A stretch of 46,285 nucleotides of DNA, from IMG/VR virus record IMGVR_UViG_3300031646_000503, positions 1 through 46,285 of that record. One strand, 5' to 3'. The number at the start of each line of letters is the position of its first letter. Position 1 is the stretch's first letter. A program made the translations under genes and the position numbers. This document shows, one piece after another, positions 32,992 through 38,575 of this stretch. Source of the stretch: a virus. Below the pieces are notes generated by a model. The model was not told the origin of the DNA. It searched no databases and saw only the letters and a program-made list of their open reading frames with translations.

Positions 32992-33147
32992 ATGGAAATA
33001 ATTTCCATACTACAATCGGAGGATCAAGATGATCCTGATCCGGAAAGTAGCACCTTACGCATTGAAGGCCTATATCGTTTGGAGTATTTGTTTAGATGTA
33101 ACCGCAATAGTAGGAATAGCGTGGTTTATTCTAACATAAAAAACTAA
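32992..33147 (+). CDS. Small ORF, possible leader to an overlapping membrane peptide
   Basis: A 51-residue frame beginning MEIISILQSEDQDD with a good AGGAG SD. A second frame with an even better SD (33029-33139) lies wholly inside it. The acidic then basic, hydrophilic sequence has no recognised feature. It may be a genuine small protein or mainly serve to couple translation of the inner frame. Confidence 0.4.
   Translation: MEIISILQSEDQDDPDPESSTLRIEGLYRLEYLFRCNRNSRNSVVYSNIKN
33029..33139 (+). CDS. Tiny membrane protein in an overlapping frame
   Basis: A 36-residue frame from ATG 33029, seven bases after GGAGG. It encodes a basic start (MILIRKVAPYALKAY) and one hydrophobic helix (VTAIVGIAWFILT), the classic form of a small phage membrane protein. 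It is embedded in a different frame within 32992-33147. Both could be translated. Confidence 0.45.
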   Translation: MILIRKVAPYALKAYIVWSICLDVTAIVGIAWFILT

Positions 33148-33234
33148 TGGACGATGGACCGAGTAGATGTTATAATTTTTATAATCTTGCTTAGGCAAGA
33201 CGGTTTTCTATGACTCGACAACTAGGAGAAAAAT

Positions 33235-33522
33235 ATGTGCCCAGCATGTTATATTAATGGACTATTATTTTTGATTTTTGGCGCCAGTGGTGCTACAATG
33301 GCAAGTAATCCTTGGATAATTGCTATTAGCGTAGTACTTACTATTGCTGGTTTTTGGTGGATGTGGAAAGCATATAAACGTAACAAAGGAACAGGTGGTT
33401 GGAAAAAGAATTTAAAAACCTCGTTGTTGTTTTTACTTGTGTTTGCGGCAGGATATGGAACTGCGGCATATCAGACACATGAGTATTTTGAACACAAATA
33501 TGCTGAACACAACCATGATTAA
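33235..33522 (+). CDS. Small membrane protein with CxxC start
   Basis: A 95-residue protein with an AGGAG SD. Two or three membrane helices are visible (about residues 8-24, 27-46 and 63-78). It opens MCPACYINGLL, where C2-x2-C5 at the membrane edge resembles metal- or redox-active CxxC sites, and ends in a His-rich tail (HEYFEHKYAEHNHD). Metal binding or an envelope role is a guess. The bases 33148-33234 before it contain no convincing gene. Confidence 0.6.
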   Translation: MCPACYINGLLFLIFGASGATMASNPWIIAISVVLTIAGFWWMWKAYKRNKGTGGWKKNLKTSLLFLLVFAAGYGTAAYQTHEYFEHKYAEHNHD

Positions 33523-33550
33523 GTTGAATAATAAAATGAAAGTGTGATTA

Positions 33551-33766
33551 ATGCCGAATAGACTATTATGTGATGTTCTTGGTGAGATGCGAGAATGTGT
33601 TAAGACCTCAAACTTCTCTTATTTGCTAGGATTAATTGAAGAAGCGCAATCTCTTGGTAATCGAATGGAATCGAAGTTGTACGATATGAAAGAGCATGAT
33701 CGTCTTCTTGATGACATTCGAGATTTAAAGAAGAAGAAGAAGTTAACAGAGAACAATATGACTTGA
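33551..33766 (+). CDS. Small coiled-coil protein
   Basis: A 71-residue protein, helical throughout, with a coiled-coil-like C-terminal half (SKLYDMKEHDRLLDDIRDL) ending in KKKKK. No strong SD. It directly precedes the tmRNA gene. I have a loose memory of similar short proteins in marine T4-like phages; function unknown. Confidence 0.5.
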   Translation: MPNRLLCDVLGEMRECVKTSNFSYLLGLIEEAQSLGNRMESKLYDMKEHDRLLDDIRDLKKKKKLTENNMT

Positions 33767-33785
33767 CAACCAACCTTCTTTATGC

Positions 33786-33793
33786 TATAAATA
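33786..33793 (+). promoter_or_regulatory. T4-type late promoter for the tmRNA
   Basis: A perfect TATAAATA upstream of the acceptor piece; the expected start is about 33799. A TTGACA at 33773 is too close to act as its -35 box. Confidence 0.65.
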
Positions 33794-33798
33794 TACTT

Positions 33799-34118
33799 GC
33801 AACGTTGAAGCAATTCGAAAGTTGGACAGGACGCGGGTTCGAAACCCGCCACCTCCACCATAATAACATTGTGAACGCAATCGCGTCAGTAAGTCTATAA
33901 AGGATCGCAACCTTGAGCAACAGTGTTATTATAATGGGGGTGAATTGGGGTCGACTGACAGTTAATAGGAGCGTGGAGTTGTCCGGATGTAAGCTCGGTT
34001 AACGCGAACAAACTTTATAAATGCAAACGATAACGCATTTGATTTGCCACTAGCCGCTTAAGGTTTAGTGCGGGGTTTAATAGGCAGGTGCACCTGGCAA
34101 CATAAGCACCTGCCACCT
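33799..34118 (+). ncRNA. ssrA: Circularly permuted two-piece tmRNA (alphaproteobacterial type)
   Basis: The 3' part comes first: a T-arm GCGGG-TTCGAAA-CCCGC, then CACCTCC-A-CCA ending at 33860. A 75-base intervening segment follows, whose ends TAATAACA (33861-33868) and TGTTATTA pair. The 5' part starts at 33936 with GGGGGTG, which pairs with CACCTCC (33850-33856) to form the seven-pair acceptor stem. TTGTCC in the 5' part can pair with GGACAG before the T-arm. The tag frame runs 34023-34061, GCA resume codon to TAA, encoding ANDNAFDLPLAA. A 9-pair hairpin at 34083-34114 follows. Such permuted genes are known from alphaproteobacteria, some cyanobacteria and some betaproteobacteria; an ANDN start to the tag is alphaproteobacterial. 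It rescues stalled ribosomes. The outer ends are approximate. Confidence 0.92.
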
Positions 34119-34193
34119 GCGGCTATCGTATAAGGGTTATTACAAAACGTTGCCAACGTTTGAATCGCAGTTCGAATCTGCGTAGCCGCTCCA
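34119..34193 (+). tRNA. tRNA-Gly (GCC)
   Basis: Cloverleaf with acceptor GCGGCTA/TAGCCGC, anticodon arm AAACG-TTGCCAA-CGTTT (anticodon GCC), T-arm CGCAG-TTCGAAT-CTGCG, and T-CCA encoded. It starts five bases after the tmRNA's terminal hairpin, so both are probably processed from one transcript. Confidence 0.92.
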
Positions 34194-34196
34194 GGA

Positions 34197-34272
34197 GGTC
34201 CCTTAGTGTAGCGGTTAACACGCCTGCCTGTCACGCAGGAGATCAGGGGTTCAAATCCCCTAGGGACCGCCA
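34197..34272 (+). tRNA. tRNA-Asp (GTC)
   Basis: Acceptor GGTCCCT/AGGGACC, anticodon arm CCTGC-CTGTCAC-GCAGG (anticodon GTC), T-arm AGGGG-TTCAAAT-CCCCT, discriminator G and encoded CCA. It lies three bases after tRNA-Gly. Confidence 0.95.
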
Positions 34273-34273
34273 T

Positions 34274-34280
34274 ATAAATA
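34274..34280 (+). promoter_or_regulatory. T4-type late promoter, leaderless arrangement
   Basis: ATAAATA two bases after tRNA-Asp, then exactly five bases to ATG 34286. No SD. Confidence 0.75.
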
Positions 34281-34285
34281 TATGT

Positions 34286-34675
34286 ATGAAGTTGTCAATT
34301 ACACATATTGCTTTACATGTTGAAGACTTAGATACTTGTATAGAATTTTATCAAGAATTTTGTGAACTAGAAATAGTACACAAAAGAGAAAGTGCCGCTT
34401 GGCTAACTAATGAAGAATTAAAAAATAAGTTTGTTATAGTGCTTATAAAAGGCGGGAAGAGAGGTAAGCAAAAGTTTAAAAAAGATTTTTCGCATATTGG
34501 TATAGCAGTTGATTCACTAGAAGACCTTTTTAGAAAAGTTAAAGAAGGTAAAAAATTAGGCTGTTATGCATTTGGACCATTTAAAGAGGACTATCCAACA
34601 GGACATATTGCTGGATTTCTCGATCCGAACGGTAATTTAGTTGAATTATCCTATGACCAGCCCATAGGACTATAA
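34286..34675 (+). CDS. VOC-family (glyoxalase/bleomycin-resistance-like) protein
   Basis: A 129-residue protein from ATG 34286, exactly at the predicted late transcription start; upstream in-frame ATGs fall in the tRNAs. It has two beta-alpha-beta-beta-beta units: THIALHVEDLDTCIEFYQEF with metal ligand H7, and FSHIGIAVDSLEDLF, with LDPNGNLVELSYD providing the glutamate. These are lactoylglutathione-lyase-like signatures. Possible roles are methylglyoxal detoxification or resistance to a small molecule; substrate unknown. Confidence 0.8.
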   Translation: MKLSITHIALHVEDLDTCIEFYQEFCELEIVHKRESAAWLTNEELKNKFVIVLIKGGKRGKQKFKKDFSHIGIAVDSLEDLFRKVKEGKKLGCYAFGPFKEDYPTGHIAGFLDPNGNLVELSYDQPIGL

Positions 34676-34678
34676 ATA
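34671..34678 (+). promoter_or_regulatory. T4-type late promoter, perfect TATAAATA
   Basis: TATAAATA overlapping the VOC stop codon, 50 bases before the GTG at 34729. Confidence 0.7.
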
Positions 34679-34728
34679 GTATCGGCGGTTAGGGATACCG
34701 TAATTTTGAATATCCATGGAGAACTATT

Positions 34729-34869
34729 GTGAAAATTTGGTATAATGGTTTATCAAAAGGTAAGAAAATGGTACTTTGGTTTGGCGTTGTAGTTGTTGTA
34801 GCCTTTCTTGGTGACCAATTGGGTTTTTGGACTATGTCCTTGCCAGCACCTACTGAACCAGTAAATTAA
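34729..34869 (+). CDS. Small single-pass membrane protein
   Basis: A 46-residue protein with a GTG start seven bases after GGAGA. Layout: a short basic start (KIWYNGLSKGKK), one membrane helix (MVLWFGVVVVVAFLG), then a short P/T-rich outer tail. It has a late promoter before and a terminator after, so it is a stand-alone late gene. Function unknown. Confidence 0.6.
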   Translation: MKIWYNGLSKGKKMVLWFGVVVVVAFLGDQLGFWTMSLPAPTEPVN

Positions 34870-34884
34870 TTTAATTTTTAATAT

Positions 34885-34915
34885 AAAAAATCCTCCGTTT
34901 GGGGGATTTTTTTTT
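34885..34915 (+). terminator. Rho-independent terminator
   Basis: AAAAAATCCTCC (34885-34896), loop GTTT, GGGGGATTTTTT and further T. The A- and T-flanked stem could also terminate leftward transcripts. Confidence 0.92.
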
Positions 34916-34920
34916 GAGTA

Positions 34921-34927
34921 CTAAATA
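34921..34927 (+). promoter_or_regulatory. T4-type late promoter variant, leaderless arrangement
   Basis: CTAAATA, exactly five bases, then ATG 34933. No SD. It follows directly after a terminator. Confidence 0.7.
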
Positions 34928-34932
34928 TTATT

Positions 34933-35256
34933 ATGTCAAAAGGATATTATATAGTTTTTGTACACGTCTATCGCCCGGCTGATGGTGAAAAGACCGAAGC
35001 AGTTAATTGGGGCGCAGAAGGTAACTGGCGCCGCCAAGAGGAAGTGTATTTTGTCGATCGTATAAAAAAACAACACACAATATCAGCAACAACTATCTTC
35101 GATTATGAAAACCATAAAATTATTAAGGACAGGACTCAAACAGCAACTCCTGATGTTATGTTAGATTATGTAAGAGAAACATACCCTGACGAATTTGCAA
35201 AATTTATGATGCGGATTACACAAGACAAGTTTAATAAAGATCAAAAGTTACTTTGA
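34933..35256 (+). CDS. Unknown late protein
   Basis: A 107-residue protein starting MSKGYYIVFVHVYRP. Mixed alpha/beta, charged, no membrane segment. It is bounded by a terminator and leaderless late promoter upstream and an early promoter downstream, so it is monocistronic. No family recognised. Confidence 0.6.
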   Translation: MSKGYYIVFVHVYRPADGEKTEAVNWGAEGNWRRQEEVYFVDRIKKQHTISATTIFDYENHKIIKDRTQTATPDVMLDYVRETYPDEFAKFMMRITQDKFNKDQKLL

Positions 35257-35270
35257 CCTAAAGACTAAGG

Positions 35271-35299
35271 TTGACAAATCAATTAACTTAAAGTAAAAT
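35271..35299 (+). promoter_or_regulatory. Early-type sigma-70-like promoter
   Basis: TTGACA (35271-35276), 17 bases, TAAAAT (35294-35299). Drives the exported protein at 35342. Confidence 0.8.
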
Positions 35300-35310
35300 A
35301 TAGGATATAA

Positions 35311-35329
35311 TAGTTACAAAAAGTAACTA
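35311..35329 (+). promoter_or_regulatory. Inverted repeat in the leader of an exported-protein gene
   Basis: TAGTTAC-AAAAA-GTAACTA lies between the promoter and the AAGGAG SD. It shares the GTTAC...GTAAC core with the repeat at 37443. It could be an operator or a 5' stabilising hairpin. Confidence 0.6.
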
Positions 35330-35341
35330 TAAGGAGAATTT

Positions 35342-35890
35342 ATGAATAAATTTATAGTGGCTCTTGTTGCCCCGATCGCAATGATTATGGCTGGTTCAGT
35401 GTATGCTGATAATTTTGATAGTATAGATGTAGGTGGATCAATTAGCGCACACGGTCTAACCCTATCTCATGATGATGACACTGACTTAAAATTAAAATAT
35501 TCCAAAGATGCTACAGGATATACTTTTGGAGGGAGTTTACATTATGAGCGTACTGCGTTAGATGCAAATGTTATTGGTTTTGGCCTTCACGCAAACAATG
35601 CTCTAGTCCATGGAAGTCTATCAATGGCGTCTGAATTAGATTGGGATTTAACAAATACTGAATGGGATTCAGAAACAACAGTAAAGTATAGCATTTTTAA
35701 TATTGGTGTATATACTGATCTAAGGTTTGATATCGATGACCTTTCTTACAGTGGTAATGATTTCGGCCTTGAATACAATTTGAAGGTTTCAGATGCAGTA
35801 TCAATAGTACCAAGTATTGAAGTACCGTTTAACAACGACTTTGATCGCCAAGATGCAACAGCGGCAATTAATATAGCATTTAGTTTCTAA
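35342..35890 (+). CDS. Exported outer-membrane beta-barrel-like protein
   Basis: A 182-residue protein with a signal peptide, MNKFIVALVAPIAMIMAGSV, then YA and cleavage near residue 22. The mature part alternates polar and hydrophobic residues in strand-length runs (TGYTFGGSLHYERTALDANV, VKYSIFNIGVYTDLRF) and ends in phenylalanine (INIAFSF), the outer-membrane insertion signature. AAGGAG SD and a strong early promoter suggest high early expression. It may alter the host surface, for example excluding other phages or changing permeability. A host-derived porin fragment is another possibility. Confidence 0.7.
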   Translation: MNKFIVALVAPIAMIMAGSVYADNFDSIDVGGSISAHGLTLSHDDDTDLKLKYSKDATGYTFGGSLHYERTALDANVIGFGLHANNALVHGSLSMASELDWDLTNTEWDSETTVKYSIFNIGVYTDLRFDIDDLSYSGNDFGLEYNLKVSDAVSIVPSIEVPFNNDFDRQDATAAINIAFSF

Positions 35891-35967
35891 CTCGGCGTGG
35901 CCTAGTCCGGTAAGGTGCCTGCTTTGGGAGCAGGAGATCGTAGGTTCGAATCCTACCGCCGAGACCA
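35891..35967 (+). tRNA. tRNA-Pro (TGG)
   Basis: Acceptor CTCGGCG/CGCCGAG, anticodon arm CCTGC-TTTGGGA-GCAGG (anticodon TGG), T-arm GTAGG-TTCGAAT-CCTAC, A-CCA encoded. It begins at the base after the previous gene's stop. Confidence 0.95.
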
Positions 35968-35970
35968 TTT

Positions 35971-36060
35971 GGAGAGGTGGCAGAGTCTGGCTTATCGCGT
36001 TAGTCTTGAAAACTAAAGTACAGCAATGTACCGGGGGTTCGAATCCCTCCCTCTCCGCCA
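35971..36060 (+). tRNA. tRNA-Ser (TGA)
   Basis: Acceptor GGAGAGG/CCTCTCC, anticodon arm TTAGT-CTTGAAA-ACTAA (anticodon TGA), long variable arm with TACA/TGTA stem, G-CCA encoded. A standard class II tRNA. Confidence 0.94.
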
Positions 36061-36085
36061 GAAGCGGCCTATTATCCCTTTAAGG

Positions 36086-36114
36086 TTGACAGACCTCCTT
36101 GAGTATGGTATACT
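36086..36114 (+). promoter_or_regulatory. Early-type sigma-70-like promoter
   Basis: TTGACA (36086-36091), 17 bases, TATACT (36109-36114), before the gene at 36140 (GGGAG SD). Confidence 0.82.
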
Positions 36115-36139
36115 ATAAAAACTGAGGAAGGGAGTTATC

Positions 36140-36754
36140 ATGTTTATACATGTCGAGCTATCAGGTTACGGTGGAGAAGTTGTTCTTGGCACTGTAACAA
36201 AAGAAGTATATGAATTTTGGACCGGTCCCGGAAAGGAACACTTCTATAATTATTTTTATGATCCTGATTCGTTTGAAGAAGAAGAACCTGATTTTAAAAT
36301 TCCAGAAAATGTAAAATTAGAAGTATGCTGGCATGACATAGATGATGTTGCCCACGAAAATGGAGTCAATTTCGATTATTGCCATTTAGAAATTTCAGAG
36401 GTGGACGGAGATAAATGGGATAGTGATTTTGTTAGAGAACTATATTCAGGCTCGTTAGAAGATTTTGTTGAAAAGTATGAGAATGAAGTTGATTGGGATC
36501 AAGAAGAATACCCCAATGAAGATGATTATACTTTTTATGGATGTAGTGCTGAAAAGGGTGGTTTCTATGATGGTAAGTTTGAAATTCCGGATGATACGTT
36601 TGATCCAAAAAAGTTTAGTTTTTTAGGTAATGACGTTTATGGTAATGAATTAATTTATCAAGTTAACTATGGTGACGTAGAATACATTGACAATGATGGT
36701 GGTAGTACAATGGGAAAATCGTTAGATTTTGAATTAATAGCATCAACAGAATAA
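36140..36754 (+). CDS. Highly acidic unknown protein
   Basis: A 204-residue protein with very many D and E residues. It starts MFIHVELSGYGGEVVLGTV, a beta-like N-terminal domain, and has aromatic-acidic stretches (DWDQEEYPNEDDYTFYG). No membrane segment. The charge and early promoter recall DNA-mimic or inhibitor proteins phages use against host nucleic-acid-binding proteins, but this is only a resemblance. It lies between tRNA groups. Confidence 0.6.
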   Translation: MFIHVELSGYGGEVVLGTVTKEVYEFWTGPGKEHFYNYFYDPDSFEEEEPDFKIPENVKLEVCWHDIDDVAHENGVNFDYCHLEISEVDGDKWDSDFVRELYSGSLEDFVEKYENEVDWDQEEYPNEDDYTFYGCSAEKGGFYDGKFEIPDDTFDPKKFSFLGNDVYGNELIYQVNYGDVEYIDNDGGSTMGKSLDFELIASTE

Positions 36755-36760
36755 CTCTAT

Positions 36761-36848
36761 GCCCCCGTGGTGGAATTTGGTATACACAACAGACTTAAAA
36801 TCTGTCGCCGATATCGGCTTGCTGGTTCGAGTCCAGCCGGGGGCACCA
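36761..36848 (+). tRNA. tRNA-Leu (TAA)
   Basis: Acceptor GCCCCCG/CGGGGGC, anticodon arm ACAGA-CTTAAAA-TCTGT (anticodon TAA), variable arm GCCGATATCGGC, A-CCA encoded. A standard class II tRNA. Confidence 0.94.
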
Positions 36849-36860
36849 TTTTAGAAAGGT

Positions 36861-36943
36861 GGACTGGTAACCGAAGAGGCCGACGGCACAGACTTTTAAT
36901 CTGTTATTTCACATCGTGGGTTCGAATCCCACCCAGTCCTCCA
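36861..36943 (+). tRNA. Atypical tRNA, class II-like body, anticodon TTT
   Basis: The acceptor GGACTGG/CCAGTCC is perfect, T-arm GTGGG-TTCGAAT-CCCAC, T discriminator and CCA encoded. The D-arm has a three-pair stem CCG/CGG as in Leu, Ser and Tyr tRNAs. The variable region is 11 bases without an obvious stem. The anticodon arm ACAGA-CTTTTAA-TCTGT gives TTT (Lys), but its stem is identical to that of the adjacent tRNA-Leu (TAA). Identity is therefore uncertain. Confidence 0.75.
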
Positions 36944-36954
36944 ATTCTTATTAA

Positions 36955-37045
36955 GGTCGTCAGAACAGGTGTTCAGAGGAGTTTTATAAACTCTTTGCCC
37001 CGGATTAGGGTCTTTGGCAGGGTTCGATACCCTGGGCGACCACCA
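36955..37045 (+). tRNA. Non-canonical tRNA-like gene, anticodon TAT, long variable arm
   Basis: Acceptor GGTCGTC/GGCGACC (one G-U), T-arm CAGGG-TTCGATA-CCCTG, A-CCA encoded. The D-arm is GAAC-AGGT-GTTC, with only a four-base loop. The anticodon stem can extend to six pairs around TTTATAA, giving TAT. The variable region is over 20 bases. The short D-loop and long variable arm recall tRNA-Sec and reported allo-tRNAs, not normal tRNA-Ile. Confidence 0.6.
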
Positions 37046-37061
37046 ATTTTTTGGAGGATAA

Positions 37062-37346
37062 TTGTTAAGTTTTAGTAAAGTAACTAACTTCTTTAAAGAG
37101 AGTTATAGATTAAGCCCAACGGCCTTTTATTGTGAAATGGTAGAGGCTTCTTTTTTAATTTCCGCAAGTGCAGTATTAACTTTTACTGTATTAGATCCCG
37201 CAACTAAAATTTTTATTCCAATGTATTTTATTGGATCTATTTTAGGTGTAATTAGTGCAGTTATAAGAAAAGCGGCATTTGTTATATTACTATGTTCATG
37301 GTTTACACTTATGAACGGTATTGCAATTTGGAAATTATTTTTATAG
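37062..37346 (+). CDS. Membrane protein, unknown function
   Basis: A 94-residue protein with a TTG start four bases after a strong GGAGG. Three hydrophobic segments are visible (about residues 29-45, 50-66 and 70-90). Its TAG stop lies within the first two bases of the following tRNA-Trp gene, so processing of the tRNA would cut the end of this mRNA. It is embedded in the tRNA cluster. Function unknown. Confidence 0.6.
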   Translation: MLSFSKVTNFFKESYRLSPTAFYCEMVEASFLISASAVLTFTVLDPATKIFIPMYFIGSILGVISAVIRKAAFVILLCSWFTLMNGIAIWKLFL

Positions 37347-37419
37347 GGGTGAAGTGTTAATGGTTGCACGTCAGATTCCAAACCTGAAAGACAGGGTCCG
37401 ATTCCTTGCACCTCTGCCA
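37345..37419 (+). tRNA. tRNA-Trp (CCA)
   Basis: Acceptor AGGGGTG/CACCTCT, D-stem GTGT/GCAC, anticodon loop TTCCAAA (anticodon CCA) with an A-C mismatch closing the loop, T-arm CAGGG-TCCGATT-CCTTG with one G-U pair and TCC instead of TTC, G-CCA encoded. The deviations lower certainty of full function. Confidence 0.8.
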
Positions 37420-37442
37420 ATTTCGATTTAAATGATAATTAC

Positions 37443-37466
37443 TTGTTACCTAAAATGAGGTAACAA
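37443..37466 (+). promoter_or_regulatory. Inverted repeat covering the SD of a secreted-protein gene
   Basis: TTGTTACC-TAAAATGA-GGTAACAA is a perfect 8-pair inverted repeat ending two bases before ATG 37469. The likely SD GAGG falls at the loop/stem junction, so folding would hide it. It shares a GTTAC/GTAAC core with 35311-35329. Confidence 0.65.
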
Positions 37467-37468
37467 TT

Positions 37469-38563
37469 ATGAAAAAGTACTTATTTGTATGGGTACTTTG
37501 TATTATATGCTCGCCCAAGATCTATGCATATAACACAAATTATTCATTACATGGTTCCCGTGCTAGTTTTTTAATGCAAGATAGTCGTTGGATGACACTT
37601 AACTATCTTCATCCTGATGCAAACAAAAACGGTATGAGAGCGGCCGCCAGAGCAAATGGCGACACCCACATTTATTTGTATAGTCGCAATGGTGGAGACG
37701 GGTTCAACGGCGGCCCTGATTTTGATCTTTCTGTCATTACACCCAAACCAGATTGGGAGGCACAATTAGATCTTCTAAACGCCGCAGGTTTAAGACCGGT
37801 TATGTGGTTAACCCCGGACGATAGCAGAGCGATTACTACTCAATCTTTGGATGCACAAAAGGCGCACTTCAGCGAGATCGTCCGGCGATTTAATGACAAA
37901 GTAACAGGATATGTTGTTTGTTTGGAATGTGATGAATACTGGTCTCCTGCAAAAGTTAATGCGTTAGTTATACACTTAAAGTCAATTACTGATAAACCAG
38001 TTGGTGTCCATTTAACATCAGGTATTGGTGGCCACAACGGCAACACAGCGTATTATGCCAATGCAGATTATATCTTTTTGCAAACAGGATGGAATAGGAC
38101 TCCAGAACAAATTACCGCAATGGTCAAACAAGCAATGGCTGTTACGGGTAAACCTGTAGTTGCATCTGAGTATGCAAAAGAAAGTAGAACAGCGGCCGCC
38201 AGAGCATTAGGAGATGCGGCATGTCGTGCTGGTGCAATAGGCACAGGCAATGGTAGAAGTATTACTTATTGTGGTCATGAAGAACCCTCTAAAAAATTAA
38301 ATTTTATAAAAAAACACGAAAAGGAATTAATTGGCATAGCAAGTGTTTCTGTGGCAATTGCCGCTGTTTATTTTTATAACAAACAGTTTGAAGAAATGCC
38401 TTTTAACTTTACTCTTGCTGGTACTGAAGATTACCAAATGTATGGAGTAGAAAGAAAATTCGAAATTACTGATAGTGTAAATTTTGCTCTAAATTATGAA
38501 TATAGAAATTTTCATAATTATGAAGATAATGCCATTATGTTTAGTGTTAATGGTACATGGTAA
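37469..38563 (+). CDS. Exported TIM-barrel (glycoside-hydrolase-like) protein
   Basis: A 364-residue protein with a signal peptide (residues 1-20, ending SPKIYA). Residues 25-230 look like a sugar-hydrolase barrel: THIYLYSRNGGDGFNGGPDF, RPVMWLTPDDSR, YVVCLECDEYW (E143, D145, E146), VGVHLTSGIGGHNGN, and VVASEYAKES (E224), where paired acids at strand ends could be catalytic. A hydrophobic segment follows at about 276-296. The last 60 residues form beta-strands ending in tryptophan (IMFSVNGTW), like an outer-membrane segment. It may be a surface glycan hydrolase expressed in the infected cell. No family assigned. Confidence 0.6.
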   Translation: MKKYLFVWVLCIICSPKIYAYNTNYSLHGSRASFLMQDSRWMTLNYLHPDANKNGMRAAARANGDTHIYLYSRNGGDGFNGGPDFDLSVITPKPDWEAQLDLLNAAGLRPVMWLTPDDSRAITTQSLDAQKAHFSEIVRRFNDKVTGYVVCLECDEYWSPAKVNALVIHLKSITDKPVGVHLTSGIGGHNGNTAYYANADYIFLQTGWNRTPEQITAMVKQAMAVTGKPVVASEYAKESRTAAARALGDAACRAGAIGTGNGRSITYCGHEEPSKKLNFIKKHEKELIGIASVSVAIAAVYFYNKQFEEMPFNFTLAGTEDYQMYGVERKFEITDSVNFALNYEYRNFHNYEDNAIMFSVNGTW

Positions 38564-38569
38564 TAAATA
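38563..38569 (+). promoter_or_regulatory. T4-type late promoter, near-leaderless arrangement
   Basis: ATAAATA overlapping the previous stop, then six bases to ATG 38576. No SD. Confidence 0.7.
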
Positions 38570-38575
38570 TGTAAA

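Noticed and set aside
33773-33778. TTGACA before the tmRNA as an early -35 box
   Set aside because: No -10 box at 15-19 bases; the overlapping perfect TATAAATA late promoter is a better explanation.
37638-38201. Repeated GCGGCCGCCAGAGC within the TIM-barrel-like gene as a recombination site
   Set aside because: Two short copies encoding AAARA in the same gene; no flanking structure, most likely similar helix coding.
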